Origin: a virus
Reading direction: 5' to 3' (one strand)
Length of the DNA: 20,339 nucleotides
Virus record (IMG/VR): IMGVR_UViG_3300033233_000191
Span: 1 to 20,339 of that record
Shown here piece after piece: positions 7,311 through 13,965 of the stretch; within the stretch, counting starts at the first letter, position 1; every line of letters starts with the position of its first letter. Below the pieces are notes generated by a model. The model was given only the letters and a program-made list of their open reading frames with translations. It made no database searches and was not told where the DNA came from. The position numbers were made by a program, and so were the translations under genes.

Positions 7311-7498
7311 CGATAAAAGATATCAAAACGATTGATACGTTCTGGGCTGAAATCAATATGGCTGGTGACATCAATTGGATTACTAAAGAATGTGCCAAAT
7401 ATTGTGAGAAGGGTCTGTGCGTTACGATAACCCAGCAGAAGTTCGTATACACGGGTGGAATAGAAGATGGGGAAGATTGGTCTAGTAAACTATCCTAA
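7298..7498 (+). CDS. hypothetical protein, 66 aa
   Basis: The start overlaps the end of the preceding gene by 13 bases, after a modest AAGG ribosome site. The protein is small and mixed alpha/beta (TIDTFWAEINMAGDINWITK at about 9-28) with two cysteines (ECAKYCEKGLC). Its end overlaps the next small gene at 7467. It could be a small early effector, but no motif supports a function. Confidence 0.62.
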   Translation: MSRLTIKDIKTIDTFWAEINMAGDINWITKECAKYCEKGLCVTITQQKFVYTGGIEDGEDWSSKLS

Positions 7499-7640
7499 AT
7501 TCCCATCGGACTCTAAGAAAATCACAGTAGAGGCTGTTAATCTAGCCGAACATCTGTTACTCTCTTGTTGTCAAGAAACAGCACTTGTCGTAACACCGCA
7601 ACATACACTTTGGTTGAAACGTCCGGAGGAAAGTAAATAA
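7467..7640 (+). CDS. hypothetical small protein, 57 aa
   Basis: ATG 7467 opens a 57-codon frame that starts inside the previous gene and ends with TAA whose last base begins the next ATG (TAATG at 7638-7642). It fills what would otherwise be a 140-base gap. A GGTGGA sequence about 10 bases upstream can act as the ribosome site. The product reads like protein (FPSDSKKITVEAVNLAEHLL) and ends with a basic, acidic tail. The double overlap is the main evidence, and the family is unknown. Confidence 0.55.
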   Translation: MGKIGLVNYPKFPSDSKKITVEAVNLAEHLLLSCCQETALVVTPQHTLWLKRPEESK

Positions 7641-8329
7641 TGCAATTGTCTGTTCCAGAAAAAGCTCCATATTATATAATTTATCAGACTATAAATTTAG
7701 TAAACGGTAAAGTCTATATAGGAGCACATAAAACCAATAATTTTAATGATGATTATCTTGGGTCTGGAACAATTCTTTTTAAAGCGATAGAAAAATATGG
7801 TAGAAGTAAATTTAAAAGAAATATAATCTGTTTTTGTTCTTCCAAAGAAGAGATGTATCAAGTAGAAAGAGAATTCATAACTTCAGAATTTATATCAATA
7901 AATCGAGACATTCTTTATAATACAAAATCTGGTGGTATCGGAGGCTATAACTCTCGTAAAGGTAAACATCATTCAGACGAAACAAAAAGAAAATTGAGAG
8001 AAATTACAAGAGGTCCAATTAGTGCAGAAACTCGTAAGAAAATAAGTATAGCAACTAAAGGGATAAGAAAAAGCGAAGCGTGGATAAAAGCATTACAGCA
8101 AAGTACCAAAGGTAGAAAATTTTCAGAATGTGCAATACAAAAAGCAATAGAATATCATAAAAATAATCCCCCATGGAATAAGGGTATGATTGGTGTTTCT
8201 TTAGAAACTAGAGAAAAAATGAGAGTTGCTAAACTTGGGAAGAGTCTGTCAATTGAACAAAGACAGAATATGAGAAAATCTCAAATACTTCGGAGGAACA
8301 ATGAGCGAAATATCAATACCGTGGGTTGA
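7640..8329 (+). CDS. GIY-YIG homing endonuclease with NUMOD3-type repeats
   Basis: Residues 11-80 form a GIY-YIG nuclease domain: YYIIYQTINLVNGKVYIGAH (11-30) carries the paired GIY and YIG elements, YLGSGTILFKAIEKYG follows, and Glu77 in QVEREFI is the expected metal-binding catalytic residue. From about 105 onward come several short NUMOD3-like DNA-binding units (KGKHHSDETKRKLREITRG, WNKGMIGVSLETREKMR), the usual recognition part of such endonucleases. The ORF sits without spacing between a small gene and the clamp-loader gene, overlapping the latter by 29 bases so that the loader's ribosome site lies inside its end. The gene is more AT-rich than its neighbours, in keeping with horizontal entry. 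Confidence 0.88.
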   Translation: MQLSVPEKAPYYIIYQTINLVNGKVYIGAHKTNNFNDDYLGSGTILFKAIEKYGRSKFKRNIICFCSSKEEMYQVEREFITSEFISINRDILYNTKSGGIGGYNSRKGKHHSDETKRKLREITRGPISAETRKKISIATKGIRKSEAWIKALQQSTKGRKFSECAIQKAIEYHKNNPPWNKGMIGVSLETREKMRVAKLGKSLSIEQRQNMRKSQILRRNNERNINTVG

Positions 8330-9251
8330 AAAATACAGACCCGTAGATTTAGAATCCATTATTATTCCTCAATCACTCAAAAAGATAATGTCTAAAGTAA
8401 TTGAGCTGGGGCCAGCACATATGCAAAATATGTTGTTTGAGGGTTCTCCGGGTACTGGCAAAACAACTCTAGCTAAAATTTTGGCTGGACAGATGGAATT
8501 AACGTATCTATATGTGAACGCTTCTGAAGAAAGCGGGATTGATTTGATAAGAACAAAAATCAAGACTTTCTGTTCAACTATGGCGATGGATGACAAAGTG
8601 AAGTTGGTTATTCTTGATGAAGCCGATGGGTTGAGCAAAGCCGCACAAGACTCATTGAGAAATCTTATTGAGACTGTGACTGAATCAGCAAGATTTGTAT
8701 TCACATGCAATAACCCAGAGAAGATATCATCCGCATTGAAATCCAGATTGAAAGAAATCTATTTCGAGCGGGTTGACGAACCTCTTATTCTTCGCAGAGT
8801 AGTTGAAATTCTTCGTGCAGAAAAGATAGAACTTCCAGCAGACCAGAAAACGAATTTGGTGAAGCTGATTAAGAAGCACTATCCTGATATTCGTAAGACT
8901 ATCAATCATTTGCAATACTTCTGCACAACTGGGACACTTGAGATTGACTTCCAAGAGCTCCAGAATGAAGATGTATACGCAAACTATGTTGATATGATTA
9001 AGCGCAAGAAGCTATCTGAGATTCGTGAGCTATTGAGAAACAACAAGCTCGATTATGAAGGTCTTATCAAATGTGTTTACAACTCGCTCATTTGGGAGAA
9101 GGATGATGCATTCAAAGACTGGAAAGAGCCACAGAAAGCAGAAGCCATCATTCTTTGTTGTGAGTACATCCATCGTGGGTTGAACTTCGTTATTGACAGA
9201 GAAACACACTTTGCAGACTTCAGCCTGAATTTGATGTTGTTGATGAAGTGA
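8301..9251 (+). CDS. clamp loader large subunit, AAA+ ATPase (gp44-like)
   Basis: This AAA+ ATPase opens the sliding clamp and places it on primed DNA. Visible motifs are IPWVEKYRP (6-14, the loader box), Walker A GSPGTGKT (48-55), Walker B VILDEAD (103-109), sensor 1 FTCNNPEKIS (134-143) and SRLKEI (148-153), a position that is usually SRC and carries the arginine finger. At 316 aa it is nearly the size of T4 gp44 (319 aa). CGGAGGAAC before ATG 8301 is a strong ribosome site lying within the upstream endonuclease ORF. Four copies would assemble with one small subunit, encoded at 10315. The family call is certain. Confidence 0.95.
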   Translation: MSEISIPWVEKYRPVDLESIIIPQSLKKIMSKVIELGPAHMQNMLFEGSPGTGKTTLAKILAGQMELTYLYVNASEESGIDLIRTKIKTFCSTMAMDDKVKLVILDEADGLSKAAQDSLRNLIETVTESARFVFTCNNPEKISSALKSRLKEIYFERVDEPLILRRVVEILRAEKIELPADQKTNLVKLIKKHYPDIRKTINHLQYFCTTGTLEIDFQELQNEDVYANYVDMIKRKKLSEIRELLRNNKLDYEGLIKCVYNSLIWEKDDAFKDWKEPQKAEAIILCCEYIHRGLNFVIDRETHFADFSLNLMLLMK

Positions 9252-9277
9252 TTGATTGTTAAGTAAATTTTGCGATA

Positions 9278-9285
9278 TATAAATA
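9278..9285 (+). promoter_or_regulatory. TATAAATA box before a homing endonuclease gene
   Basis: A second exact TATAAATA lies in the 46-base gap between the clamp-loader gene and the GIY-YIG gene starting at 9298. It is followed by a GAGGTG ribosome site at 9291-9296. In T4, free-standing and intron homing endonucleases are often made from their own late promoters, so this placement is biologically sensible. There is no -35 element. Confidence 0.5.
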
Positions 9286-9297
9286 ATAGTGAGGTGA

Positions 9298-9993
9298 ATG
9301 ATGACTTACTACTCTTATATATTTCTTGACGCTACAAAACCCGGAAGATTTACTTCCGAATTTGCTACTTTTTTCTTTGAACCGTTTTACGTTGGGAAGG
9401 GGAAAGACTCTCGAATAGATAGTAAACAAAGACATTTGATTCTTCGGGATAGATTGAAAAATTCTATACCTATAAAAGTAATATCGAATATTTCAGAAGA
9501 GTGCGCTTTGTGTTTTGAGAAGTATGTTATTCAATGTATCGGTAAAATACCATATGGTTCGTTATTGAATTTGACTAACGGTGGTGACGGCACTTCTGGT
9601 TGTAAATGTTCAGAACAACGAAAGCGAAAAATTGGTAAAGCAAATTCGATAGCTTTGAAAGGAAATATCCCTTGGAACAAAGGCAAACATAGTAAATCGG
9701 GGATGGAAGGTAAAACTCATTCTAAAGAAACGAAGATTCTAATGAGTAGAAATAGAACGGGCCGCAAATTATCAGAAGAACATAAGCAACGATTATCGGA
9801 AATTGCTACGGGTCGTATTCGTTCAGATAGTCATAGAAAATCTCTTTCAGACGCTTTAATCGGTAAAAAAGCGTCTGATGAGACCAGATTAAAGTTATCT
9901 GTTTCTCACTTGGGACAAATTATGACAAACGAAACTAAAAAGAAGAAATCTGAATCTATGAAACGATATTGGAAAGCGAGGAAAAGTTTATAA
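9298..9993 (+). CDS. GIY-YIG homing endonuclease (SegA-like) with NUMOD3 repeats
   Basis: The N-terminus YYSYIFLDATKPGRF (4-18) and PFYVGKGKDSRI (29-40) form a divergent GIY-YIG pair as in SegA-type enzymes. ALCFEKYVIQCIGK (70-83) holds the catalytic Glu74. After NLTNGGDGTSG come four or five NUMOD3-like repeats (GKTHSKETKILMS, GRKLSEEHKQRLS, SDSHRKSLSDALIGKKAS) up to a basic end. GAGGTG precedes ATG 9298; ATG 9301 is an equal alternative. It is inserted between the two clamp-loader subunit genes, which are adjacent in T4, and so it probably spreads by cutting and homing into phages that lack it. It shares architecture but little sequence with the gene at 7640. Confidence 0.88.
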   Translation: MMTYYSYIFLDATKPGRFTSEFATFFFEPFYVGKGKDSRIDSKQRHLILRDRLKNSIPIKVISNISEECALCFEKYVIQCIGKIPYGSLLNLTNGGDGTSGCKCSEQRKRKIGKANSIALKGNIPWNKGKHSKSGMEGKTHSKETKILMSRNRTGRKLSEEHKQRLSEIATGRIRSDSHRKSLSDALIGKKASDETRLKLSVSHLGQIMTNETKKKKSESMKRYWKARKSL

Positions 9994-10076
9994 TGGTACA
10001 TTATTCACAGTGCAAAATGCAAAAGGGTAACATCAATGTTGTTGCATGGATTCCAGCAGAGTTTGCAAAGAACTGA
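9993..10076 (+). CDS. very small ORF, 27 aa, possibly truncated
   Basis: The ATG overlaps the endonuclease stop as TAATG, and the product contains QCKMQKGNINVVAWIPAEFA before a stop. The phrase WIP-x-x-FAK recalls longer (50-70 aa) uncharacterised phage proteins, which suggests the reading frame is cut short by a single-base shift: the neighbouring frame continues KELKYDLLF before its own stop. It may be a remnant of a gene damaged when the endonuclease arrived. The resemblance is from memory and weak. Confidence 0.4.
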   Translation: MVHYSQCKMQKGNINVVAWIPAEFAKN

Positions 10077-10115
10077 AGTATGATTTATTATTTTAAACCC
10101 GAGGAGTCAATAAAG

Positions 10116-10325
10116 ATGAAAACAAAGAAAGACAAAGAGCGTTCACGGCTTGAAAAAGCTCTTGAATCTGTTGTAAGATTGGGTAATATTTTCTGCAAAA
10201 CACCTGCCCCATACCCAACAGCAGTAGTACCAGAAAAGAAGAAACCCGCACTAAAGAAAGCCGCTACCAGTCGTAAAGTGATAGCAGGCAAGAAGAAAGC
10301 GACAAAAAAGAAAAATGCTCGATGA
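10116..10325 (+). CDS. lysine-rich basic protein, 69 aa
   Basis: The frame opens at ATG 10080, but ATG 10116 follows GAGGAG (10101-10106) at an ideal distance and is preferred. The first half is a charged helix (KDKERSRLEKALESVVRLGN). The second half is a Lys, Ala, Pro-rich tail (PEKKKPALKKAATSRK, GKKKATKKKNAR) resembling histone H1-like tails. It probably binds nucleic acid without sequence preference. It overlaps the start of the clamp-loader small subunit by 11 bases, indicating coupled translation. Confidence 0.7.
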   Translation: MKTKKDKERSRLEKALESVVRLGNIFCKTPAPYPTAVVPEKKKPALKKAATSRKVIAGKKKATKKKNAR

Positions 10326-10785
10326 ATTGTTTGATTTACCTACCCAGAAAGTTGTCCATGTATTCGAAGAGGAAGTAAAGGGAAAGCCTGTTACTCTTTT
10401 CGATTATCTGTCTGATATCACTATCAATAAACGTGGTAATGTGACTGACAGAGATACAGAGATGAAAGTCTGGAATTCATTCATGATAATTCGTTTTCTT
10501 GGAATGGATGAGGGATATTTACCGATTATAAATAGTATCAGCGTATATCAGGATGCGTTGAGCAAGCGGGATATGTATGGTCTTTTGTTGAAGATAATCC
10601 CACGCAGTCGTAAGTTCTTGAAGTACCCAAAGCTACTCGAAACGGGAATTGACAAAGAACACGTTGACCTCATTTCATTGTACTTCAAATGCTCGAAAGC
10701 AGAATCTACAGAGTTTTTGAAGTTGGGGCTCATTACACGTTCAGATGTGGAAAAGATACGAATAGCGTTCGGAGGAAAGAAATAA
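10315..10785 (+). CDS. clamp loader small subunit (gp62-like)
   Basis: The protein has 156 aa against 187 in T4. It is mostly helical, and the segment SKRDMYGLLLKIIPRSRKFLKYPKLLE (about 82-108, quoted in part: YGLLLKIIPRSRKFLKYPKL) resembles the part of gp62 with the shape Y-L-x3-P-x-x-x-R-x-x-K-W-x-K. gp62 holds four gp44 subunits together and contacts the clamp. It starts inside the basic gene upstream and ends in a TAATG overlap with dTMP kinase. Its place between gp44-like and RegA-like genes matches the T4 set of genes 44, 62 and regA in a different order. The family is divergent, so the call rests on length, pattern and neighbours. Confidence 0.7.
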   Translation: MLDELFDLPTQKVVHVFEEEVKGKPVTLFDYLSDITINKRGNVTDRDTEMKVWNSFMIIRFLGMDEGYLPIINSISVYQDALSKRDMYGLLLKIIPRSRKFLKYPKLLETGIDKEHVDLISLYFKCSKAESTEFLKLGLITRSDVEKIRIAFGGKK

Positions 10786-11414
10786 TGTATATTTCACTGG
10801 AAGGAATAGACGGATGTGGTAAATCATCTGTACTCGACAAGATTGCAGAGAAGCATCCGGGTTGTATTGTCACAAAGGAACCGCAGGGAATATTTCGTGA
10901 TATGGTTCTTGACAAAGACAATAAGTATGGAATAGACGAGATGGCAAGAATGCTTCTATTCCAAGCAGACAGAGCAGTCCATATCAAGAATGTTGTTGAA
11001 CCAAACTGGGACAAGCTGATTCTTTGTAGTCGTGGTGTCTTGAGCACCTTAGCATATCAGACAATCACGACAGGGCTTGAAGTTGACACACTACTAAATA
11101 TATCAAAGATTGCGAGTCGGGGGTTTATGCCGAACGCAATTCTATTGTTCAATGTTTCCTTCGAGACGGCAAAGCAACGTATGTCAACTCGGGAAAAGGG
11201 CGCCGAAGATTATTTCGACAGAAAGGGGAAGGATTTCTTTGATGCACTTATAAATCGGTATCGAGTATACGGGGAAGAACTTTCTATGAAACATGGAATC
11301 CCTGTTATCAACATCAATACGGAAGATAAGAATCTCGAAGAAGTTGTTGTGAAAACACAAGAGATTTTGAAAAATATGCTTGACAAGAAATGTAATGGTA
11401 CTTGTGGATATTGA
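10785..11414 (+). CDS. tmk: thymidylate kinase (dTMP kinase)
   Basis: The 209 aa protein opens with the P-loop YISLEGIDGCGKSS (residues 2-15), the TMPK form of Walker A. It continues with TKEPQG (30-35), the substrate-binding EP motif, and FQADRAVHI (59-67). CSRGVLSTLAYQ (81-92) takes the place of the usual DRY segment, and a lid region follows (REKGAEDYFDRKG, 136-148). It phosphorylates dTMP to dTDP and so complements the phage thymidylate synthase. GGAGG lies 11-15 bases upstream in the preceding gene, and ATG 10785 shares a base with that gene's stop. The frame is open from 10689, but the P-loop position fixes this start. T4 uses an unrelated dNMP kinase. Confidence 0.9.
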   Translation: MYISLEGIDGCGKSSVLDKIAEKHPGCIVTKEPQGIFRDMVLDKDNKYGIDEMARMLLFQADRAVHIKNVVEPNWDKLILCSRGVLSTLAYQTITTGLEVDTLLNISKIASRGFMPNAILLFNVSFETAKQRMSTREKGAEDYFDRKGKDFFDALINRYRVYGEELSMKHGIPVININTEDKNLEEVVVKTQEILKNMLDKKCNGTCGY

Positions 11415-11437
11415 CATCGGGGATAGGAGCATGTAAA

Positions 11438-11818
11438 ATGAGCAAATTGGAAGTCAAGTTGTTGAAACCAGAGAAGATAATCAAAGAGACTCTGGAGCGC
11501 ATAGGGATAGCAAACAGAAAAGACAGAAAGATTTATCCGTCCTGTTATTTGATTCAAGAGAACGGAAAGAACTATCTCTGTCATTTCAAAGAATTGTTGA
11601 AAGTTCCTACTATGGATGAATCTGACATCAAACGAAAGAATACCATAGTGTGGCTTTTAGCGAGATGGAACATGATTGCATTGCCCTTAACAGAGAAGCA
11701 TCAGCAACCGAAGAATATTCTCGAAAAGAAAATATTCATCCTTACCAAACAGCAGATGCGAGAAGAGAAGTGGACGTGTGTACACAAATTACACCAGACA
11801 CCAAGACCAAATACCTAG
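11438..11818 (+). CDS. regA: RegA-like translational repressor
   Basis: The 126 aa product lines up with T4 RegA (122 aa): KETLERIGIANRKDRKIYPS followed by CYLIQENGKNYLCHFKELL, then an acidic turn and RKNTIVWLLARWNMIALPL. RegA is an RNA-binding protein that covers ribosome sites on early phage mRNAs, including clamp and clamp-loader messages and its own. Here it lies downstream of both loader genes and directly before the SSB gene. AGGAG at 11425-11429 fits ATG 11438. The frame opens earlier at 11402, but that extension has no ribosome site. The conserved run IGIANRKD with CHFKELL makes the call secure. Confidence 0.9.
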   Translation: MSKLEVKLLKPEKIIKETLERIGIANRKDRKIYPSCYLIQENGKNYLCHFKELLKVPTMDESDIKRKNTIVWLLARWNMIALPLTEKHQQPKNILEKKIFILTKQQMREEKWTCVHKLHQTPRPNT

Positions 11819-11831
11819 GAGATATACGATT

Positions 11832-12779
11832 ATGGCAAAATGGGACAGAAGCAAATTCGTTAATAACATGGGCAAGTTGAAAGAACAGGAAGATGCCTCA
11901 ACAGGCGTTGACAAGCGTTTCTGGAAGCCCGAAGCACCGAAAGAAGGAAAGAATATCTACCGCATCAGAATGTTGCCTATGGATTCAGCACTCATGCCAT
12001 GGGTAAAAGTTCTGAAGCATCAGTTCAAGACACCAACTGGGTTCTTTTACGAGAACTGCCCAGCAACTCTTGGACACAAGTGTCCTATTGATGAACATGC
12101 AGGTATCTTGTTTAACACAGGCGACCCGCAGGATGAAATCAAGGCACGTCAGTTCTACCGTAAGAAGAGATTCATTGCGAACATTCTTGTTATCACCGAC
12201 AAGAAAACCCCTGCAAACGAGGGTAAAGTATTCCTCTGGGAGTTTGGTACAAAACTGTATGACAAATTCTATGCAGTATTGTTCCCCGAACCAGGTTTGG
12301 AACAGTTGATTTTCATCGACCCTGAAAAAGGTTTCGATATCAACCTCATCACCAAAACTGTTAGCGGTTTCCCGAACTACGATGAAACTCAGTTCGTTCG
12401 TGAATCAAGCCCTATCTCAACAAATCCTGAAGAGATAGACAGAATCATGGAGAGTGCGTACAACCTCAACGAATTCATCGCAGAGAGCGCATTCAAGTCC
12501 TATGAGGAACTCGATACAGCATTCAGAGCAAAAGTTTTGAATGCTACTGGCACAACAGCGCCTGCTCCACAACAGCAGAGAACGCAACGTGCTAACCCAG
12601 CTCCTGCAGGCGTGCCAGAGACTCTTACGGATGATGAAGCTGAAGTAGTAACACCAAGACCTTCAGCAACCCCATCACCGAAACCAGCAACCCCTGCTCC
12701 AAAGCCTGCACCTGCGCCAAGTGCCCCTGAACTTGACCCATATCTTGCAGATTTGGAAGCTGAATTGAATAAGAAGTAA
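11832..12779 (+). CDS. single-stranded DNA binding protein (gp32-like)
   Basis: The 315 aa protein begins MAKWDRSKFV and carries the gp32 core: RFWKPEAPKEGKNIYRIRML (29-48), a zinc-type segment YENCPATLGHKCPIDEHAG (73-91) with Cys76, His82, Cys84 and His89 as possible ligands, and YRKKRFIANILVI (109-121). Residues about 240-300 are a Pro- and Ala-rich linker, and the acidic tip (LDPYLADLEAELNKK) is the usual docking site for other replication proteins. It coats single-stranded DNA at the fork. The start is ATG 11832 after AGGAG, not the upstream 11778. A terminator follows, making this the last gene of its operon. Confidence 0.9.
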   Translation: MAKWDRSKFVNNMGKLKEQEDASTGVDKRFWKPEAPKEGKNIYRIRMLPMDSALMPWVKVLKHQFKTPTGFFYENCPATLGHKCPIDEHAGILFNTGDPQDEIKARQFYRKKRFIANILVITDKKTPANEGKVFLWEFGTKLYDKFYAVLFPEPGLEQLIFIDPEKGFDINLITKTVSGFPNYDETQFVRESSPISTNPEEIDRIMESAYNLNEFIAESAFKSYEELDTAFRAKVLNATGTTAPAPQQQRTQRANPAPAGVPETLTDDEAEVVTPRPSATPSPKPATPAPKPAPAPSAPELDPYLADLEAELNKK

Positions 12780-12798
12780 AGAAATCAAAGACTTATCT

Positions 12799-12831
12799 GG
12801 GCAGATGAATTCATTTCATCTGCCCTTTTTT
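12799..12831 (+). terminator. rho-independent terminator after the SSB gene
   Basis: GGGCAGATGAA (12799-12809) pairs perfectly with TTCATCTGCCC (12815-12825) over a 5-base loop, and six T residues follow. It ends the replication operon about 20 bases after the SSB stop. Its T tract runs straight into the TTGACA of the next promoter. Confidence 0.9.
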
Positions 12832-12832
12832 C

Positions 12833-12860
12833 TTGACATTTTCCTGTTTTCTGATATAAT
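12833..12860 (+). promoter_or_regulatory. sigma70-type promoter with extended -10
   Basis: A perfect TTGACA (12833-12838) and perfect TATAAT (12855-12860) are 16 bp apart, with TG one base before the -10 (TGATATAAT). The expected start is near 12867, exactly the ATG of the next small gene. It belongs to a family of five similar promoters between here and 14410 and would use the host RNA polymerase. Confidence 0.85.
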
Positions 12861-12866
12861 TAAATC

Positions 12867-12956
12867 ATGAAACATGTAGTTCATCATGAAGATGTTTACT
12901 GTGACCAGTTGCAGGGCATCTTCACGAAAGAGACTGGGTTAGACACTCACTTATAA
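12867..12956 (+). CDS. very small ORF, 29 aa, possibly leaderless
   Basis: ATG 12867 coincides with the predicted transcription start of the promoter above, so it would be read without a ribosome site. The product is His- and Asp-rich at first (MKHVVHHEDVYCDQLQGIFT). Its stop (12954-12956) overlaps the AAGGAG site of the following gene. It may be a leader peptide rather than a functional protein. Confidence 0.4.
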   Translation: MKHVVHHEDVYCDQLQGIFTKETGLDTHL

Positions 12957-12964
12957 GGAGAAAT

Positions 12965-13075
12965 ATGTACATCTTGACCAACCCACATCTGTTCGATGCT
13001 GTTCCTCCTGAAGTGAAGCTAACTATCTGTATCTTAGGTGGATTGTTCATCTCATGGATTATGTGGAAATATTAA
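12965..13075 (+). CDS. small membrane protein, 36 aa
   Basis: AAGGAG (12955-12960) precedes ATG 12965 at a normal distance. After a polar start, residues about 18-35 form one hydrophobic segment (KLTICILGGLFISWIMWKY), predicting a single-pass membrane peptide. The transcript comes from the strong promoter at 12833 and the next promoter follows directly, so this two-gene unit stands alone. Tiny membrane proteins of phages often act on the host envelope; no specific role is visible. Confidence 0.55.
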   Translation: MYILTNPHLFDAVPPEVKLTICILGGLFISWIMWKY

Positions 13076-13077
13076 GG

Positions 13078-13105
13078 TTGACAAATCTCCAATTTCTGAT
13101 ATAAT
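13078..13105 (+). promoter_or_regulatory. sigma70-type promoter with extended -10
   Basis: TTGACA (13078-13083) and TGATATAAT (-10 at 13100-13105) are 16 bp apart. The 18 bases TTTCTGATATAATTAAAT are identical to those of the promoter at 12833. Transcription should begin near 13112, three bases before the ATG of the HNH endonuclease, which has no ribosome site. Confidence 0.85.
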
Positions 13106-13114
13106 TAAATAACG

Positions 13115-13696
13115 ATGAGAGAAACTTCAGAATTCAGAATCCGCAAGAGAGCAGAACTTCTCCGAGAGCAAGATGGGAAGTGCTTTTATTGCAAAAAACA
13201 AATCAAAGGAAAAGCATCCCTTGACCACATTGCTCCTGTTGTGGGTGGTTACACGAACGAACATAACTATGTAGTAACGTGTATTCGTTGCAACAAGAAC
13301 AAAGCAGACTTCATCATATTTGCATCAATCATGGACCGCGAATACTATCCCATGGTCGATACTCCGTACTTTTTTCGAGCAGAAGAAATTCAGAAGAACA
13401 GGATGAAAGTTAGAAAGGAAATGAAAGATGAAAAACGTGCCTCTAAATGCGGTGAATGCGGTCGTAAAGTTTCAAAAAAGGGACTCTGCGATATGTGCAG
13501 AAAGACTATGCATCCAGAGCTTAAATTACAATATCAGCAACGACTTATTGGAAAGAAGTGGACAGACGAACAAAAAGAAAATCAAGTAGTTTTGTTAAAG
13601 AGCAAGAAAAACTGTGGTGGTATGAGAAGAGGTAGTGGCCGAGGCAAGAAACAAGTTTACAAAAAAATGTCATTTTGGATAGCACTTGGGAGTTGA
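13115..13696 (+). CDS. HNH homing endonuclease, N-terminal part (frame broken)
   Basis: Residues 20-66 are a textbook HNH nuclease: C23-x2-C26 (KCFYCKKQ), LDHIAPVVGG with Asp37-His38, NEHNY, and C56-x2-C59 followed by NKNKAD. A second zinc cluster (CGECGRKVSKKGLCDMC) lies at about 109-125. A basic region KKNCGGMRRGSGRGKKQVYK then leads to a sudden stop. In related phage endonucleases that glycine-arginine segment is followed by a PD-(D/E)xK-like end domain. Here that domain is found in the -1 frame starting at about 13660, across a run of seven A residues (13661-13667). The N-terminal part keeps a full nuclease site and may still cut DNA alone. Near-leaderless expression from the promoter at 13078 is likely. 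Confidence 0.78.
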   Translation: MRETSEFRIRKRAELLREQDGKCFYCKKQIKGKASLDHIAPVVGGYTNEHNYVVTCIRCNKNKADFIIFASIMDREYYPMVDTPYFFRAEEIQKNRMKVRKEMKDEKRASKCGECGRKVSKKGLCDMCRKTMHPELKLQYQQRLIGKKWTDEQKENQVVLLKSKKNCGGMRRGSGRGKKQVYKKMSFWIALGS

Positions 13697-13965
13697 CATT
13701 TGTAAAACGATGTGATAGTATGAATATCATTTGGGAACGCAAATATGTTGGTTTTCAATACACGGATATTCATGGCAATGAACGTAAATACTACCCAGAT
13801 TTTTATTTACCAGAATTTGAAATCTGGGTTGAGATAAAAGGTTATGGGACAACAGAAGTAAAGCATAAAGTTGAAACAGCTACAAAAGAAAATTCTTTGA
13901 ATCTGATAGTTCTGGACAAACTAGAAGACATCAGAAATTTTACGCACCCATGGACGAATGGTTAA
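13675..13965 (+). pseudogene. C-terminal endonuclease domain in shifted frame (PD-(D/E)xK-like)
   Basis: The frame encodes LDSTWELTFVKRCDSMNIIW, then ERKYYPDFYLPEFEIWVEIKGYG, which has the strand pattern and the acidic D...E-x-K residues (YYPDFYLP and VEIKGY) of PD-(D/E)xK nucleases. It is the natural continuation of the HNH protein that stops at 13696. Reading with one base less across A7 at 13661-13667 restores a single protein (KKQVYKKNVILDSTWEL). Either a base was gained in the homopolymer, or a ribosomal or transcriptional slip joins the parts. TTG 13675 has no ribosome site. The end of this frame runs 22 bases into the tRNA-Glu gene. Confidence 0.65.
13693..13721 (+). promoter_or_regulatory. 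probable promoter for the tRNA genes
   Basis: TTGACA (13693-13698) is 17 bp from TAGTAT (13716-13721), which is preceded by TGA as in the neighbouring promoters. It lies inside the broken endonuclease and would transcribe its end together with tRNA-Glu and tRNA-Gln up to the terminator at 14114. Confidence 0.55.

Noticed and set aside
10527-10534. TATAAATA inside the clamp-loader small subunit, and another at 17322-17329
   Set aside because: Both lie within coding sequence with no gene start just downstream, so they are probably chance matches in AT-rich DNA.
11411-11439. TTGACA, 17 bp, TAAAAT just before regA
   Set aside because: The -10 would overlap the regA start codon, so the RNA would begin inside the gene. 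The region is explained by the regA ribosome site.
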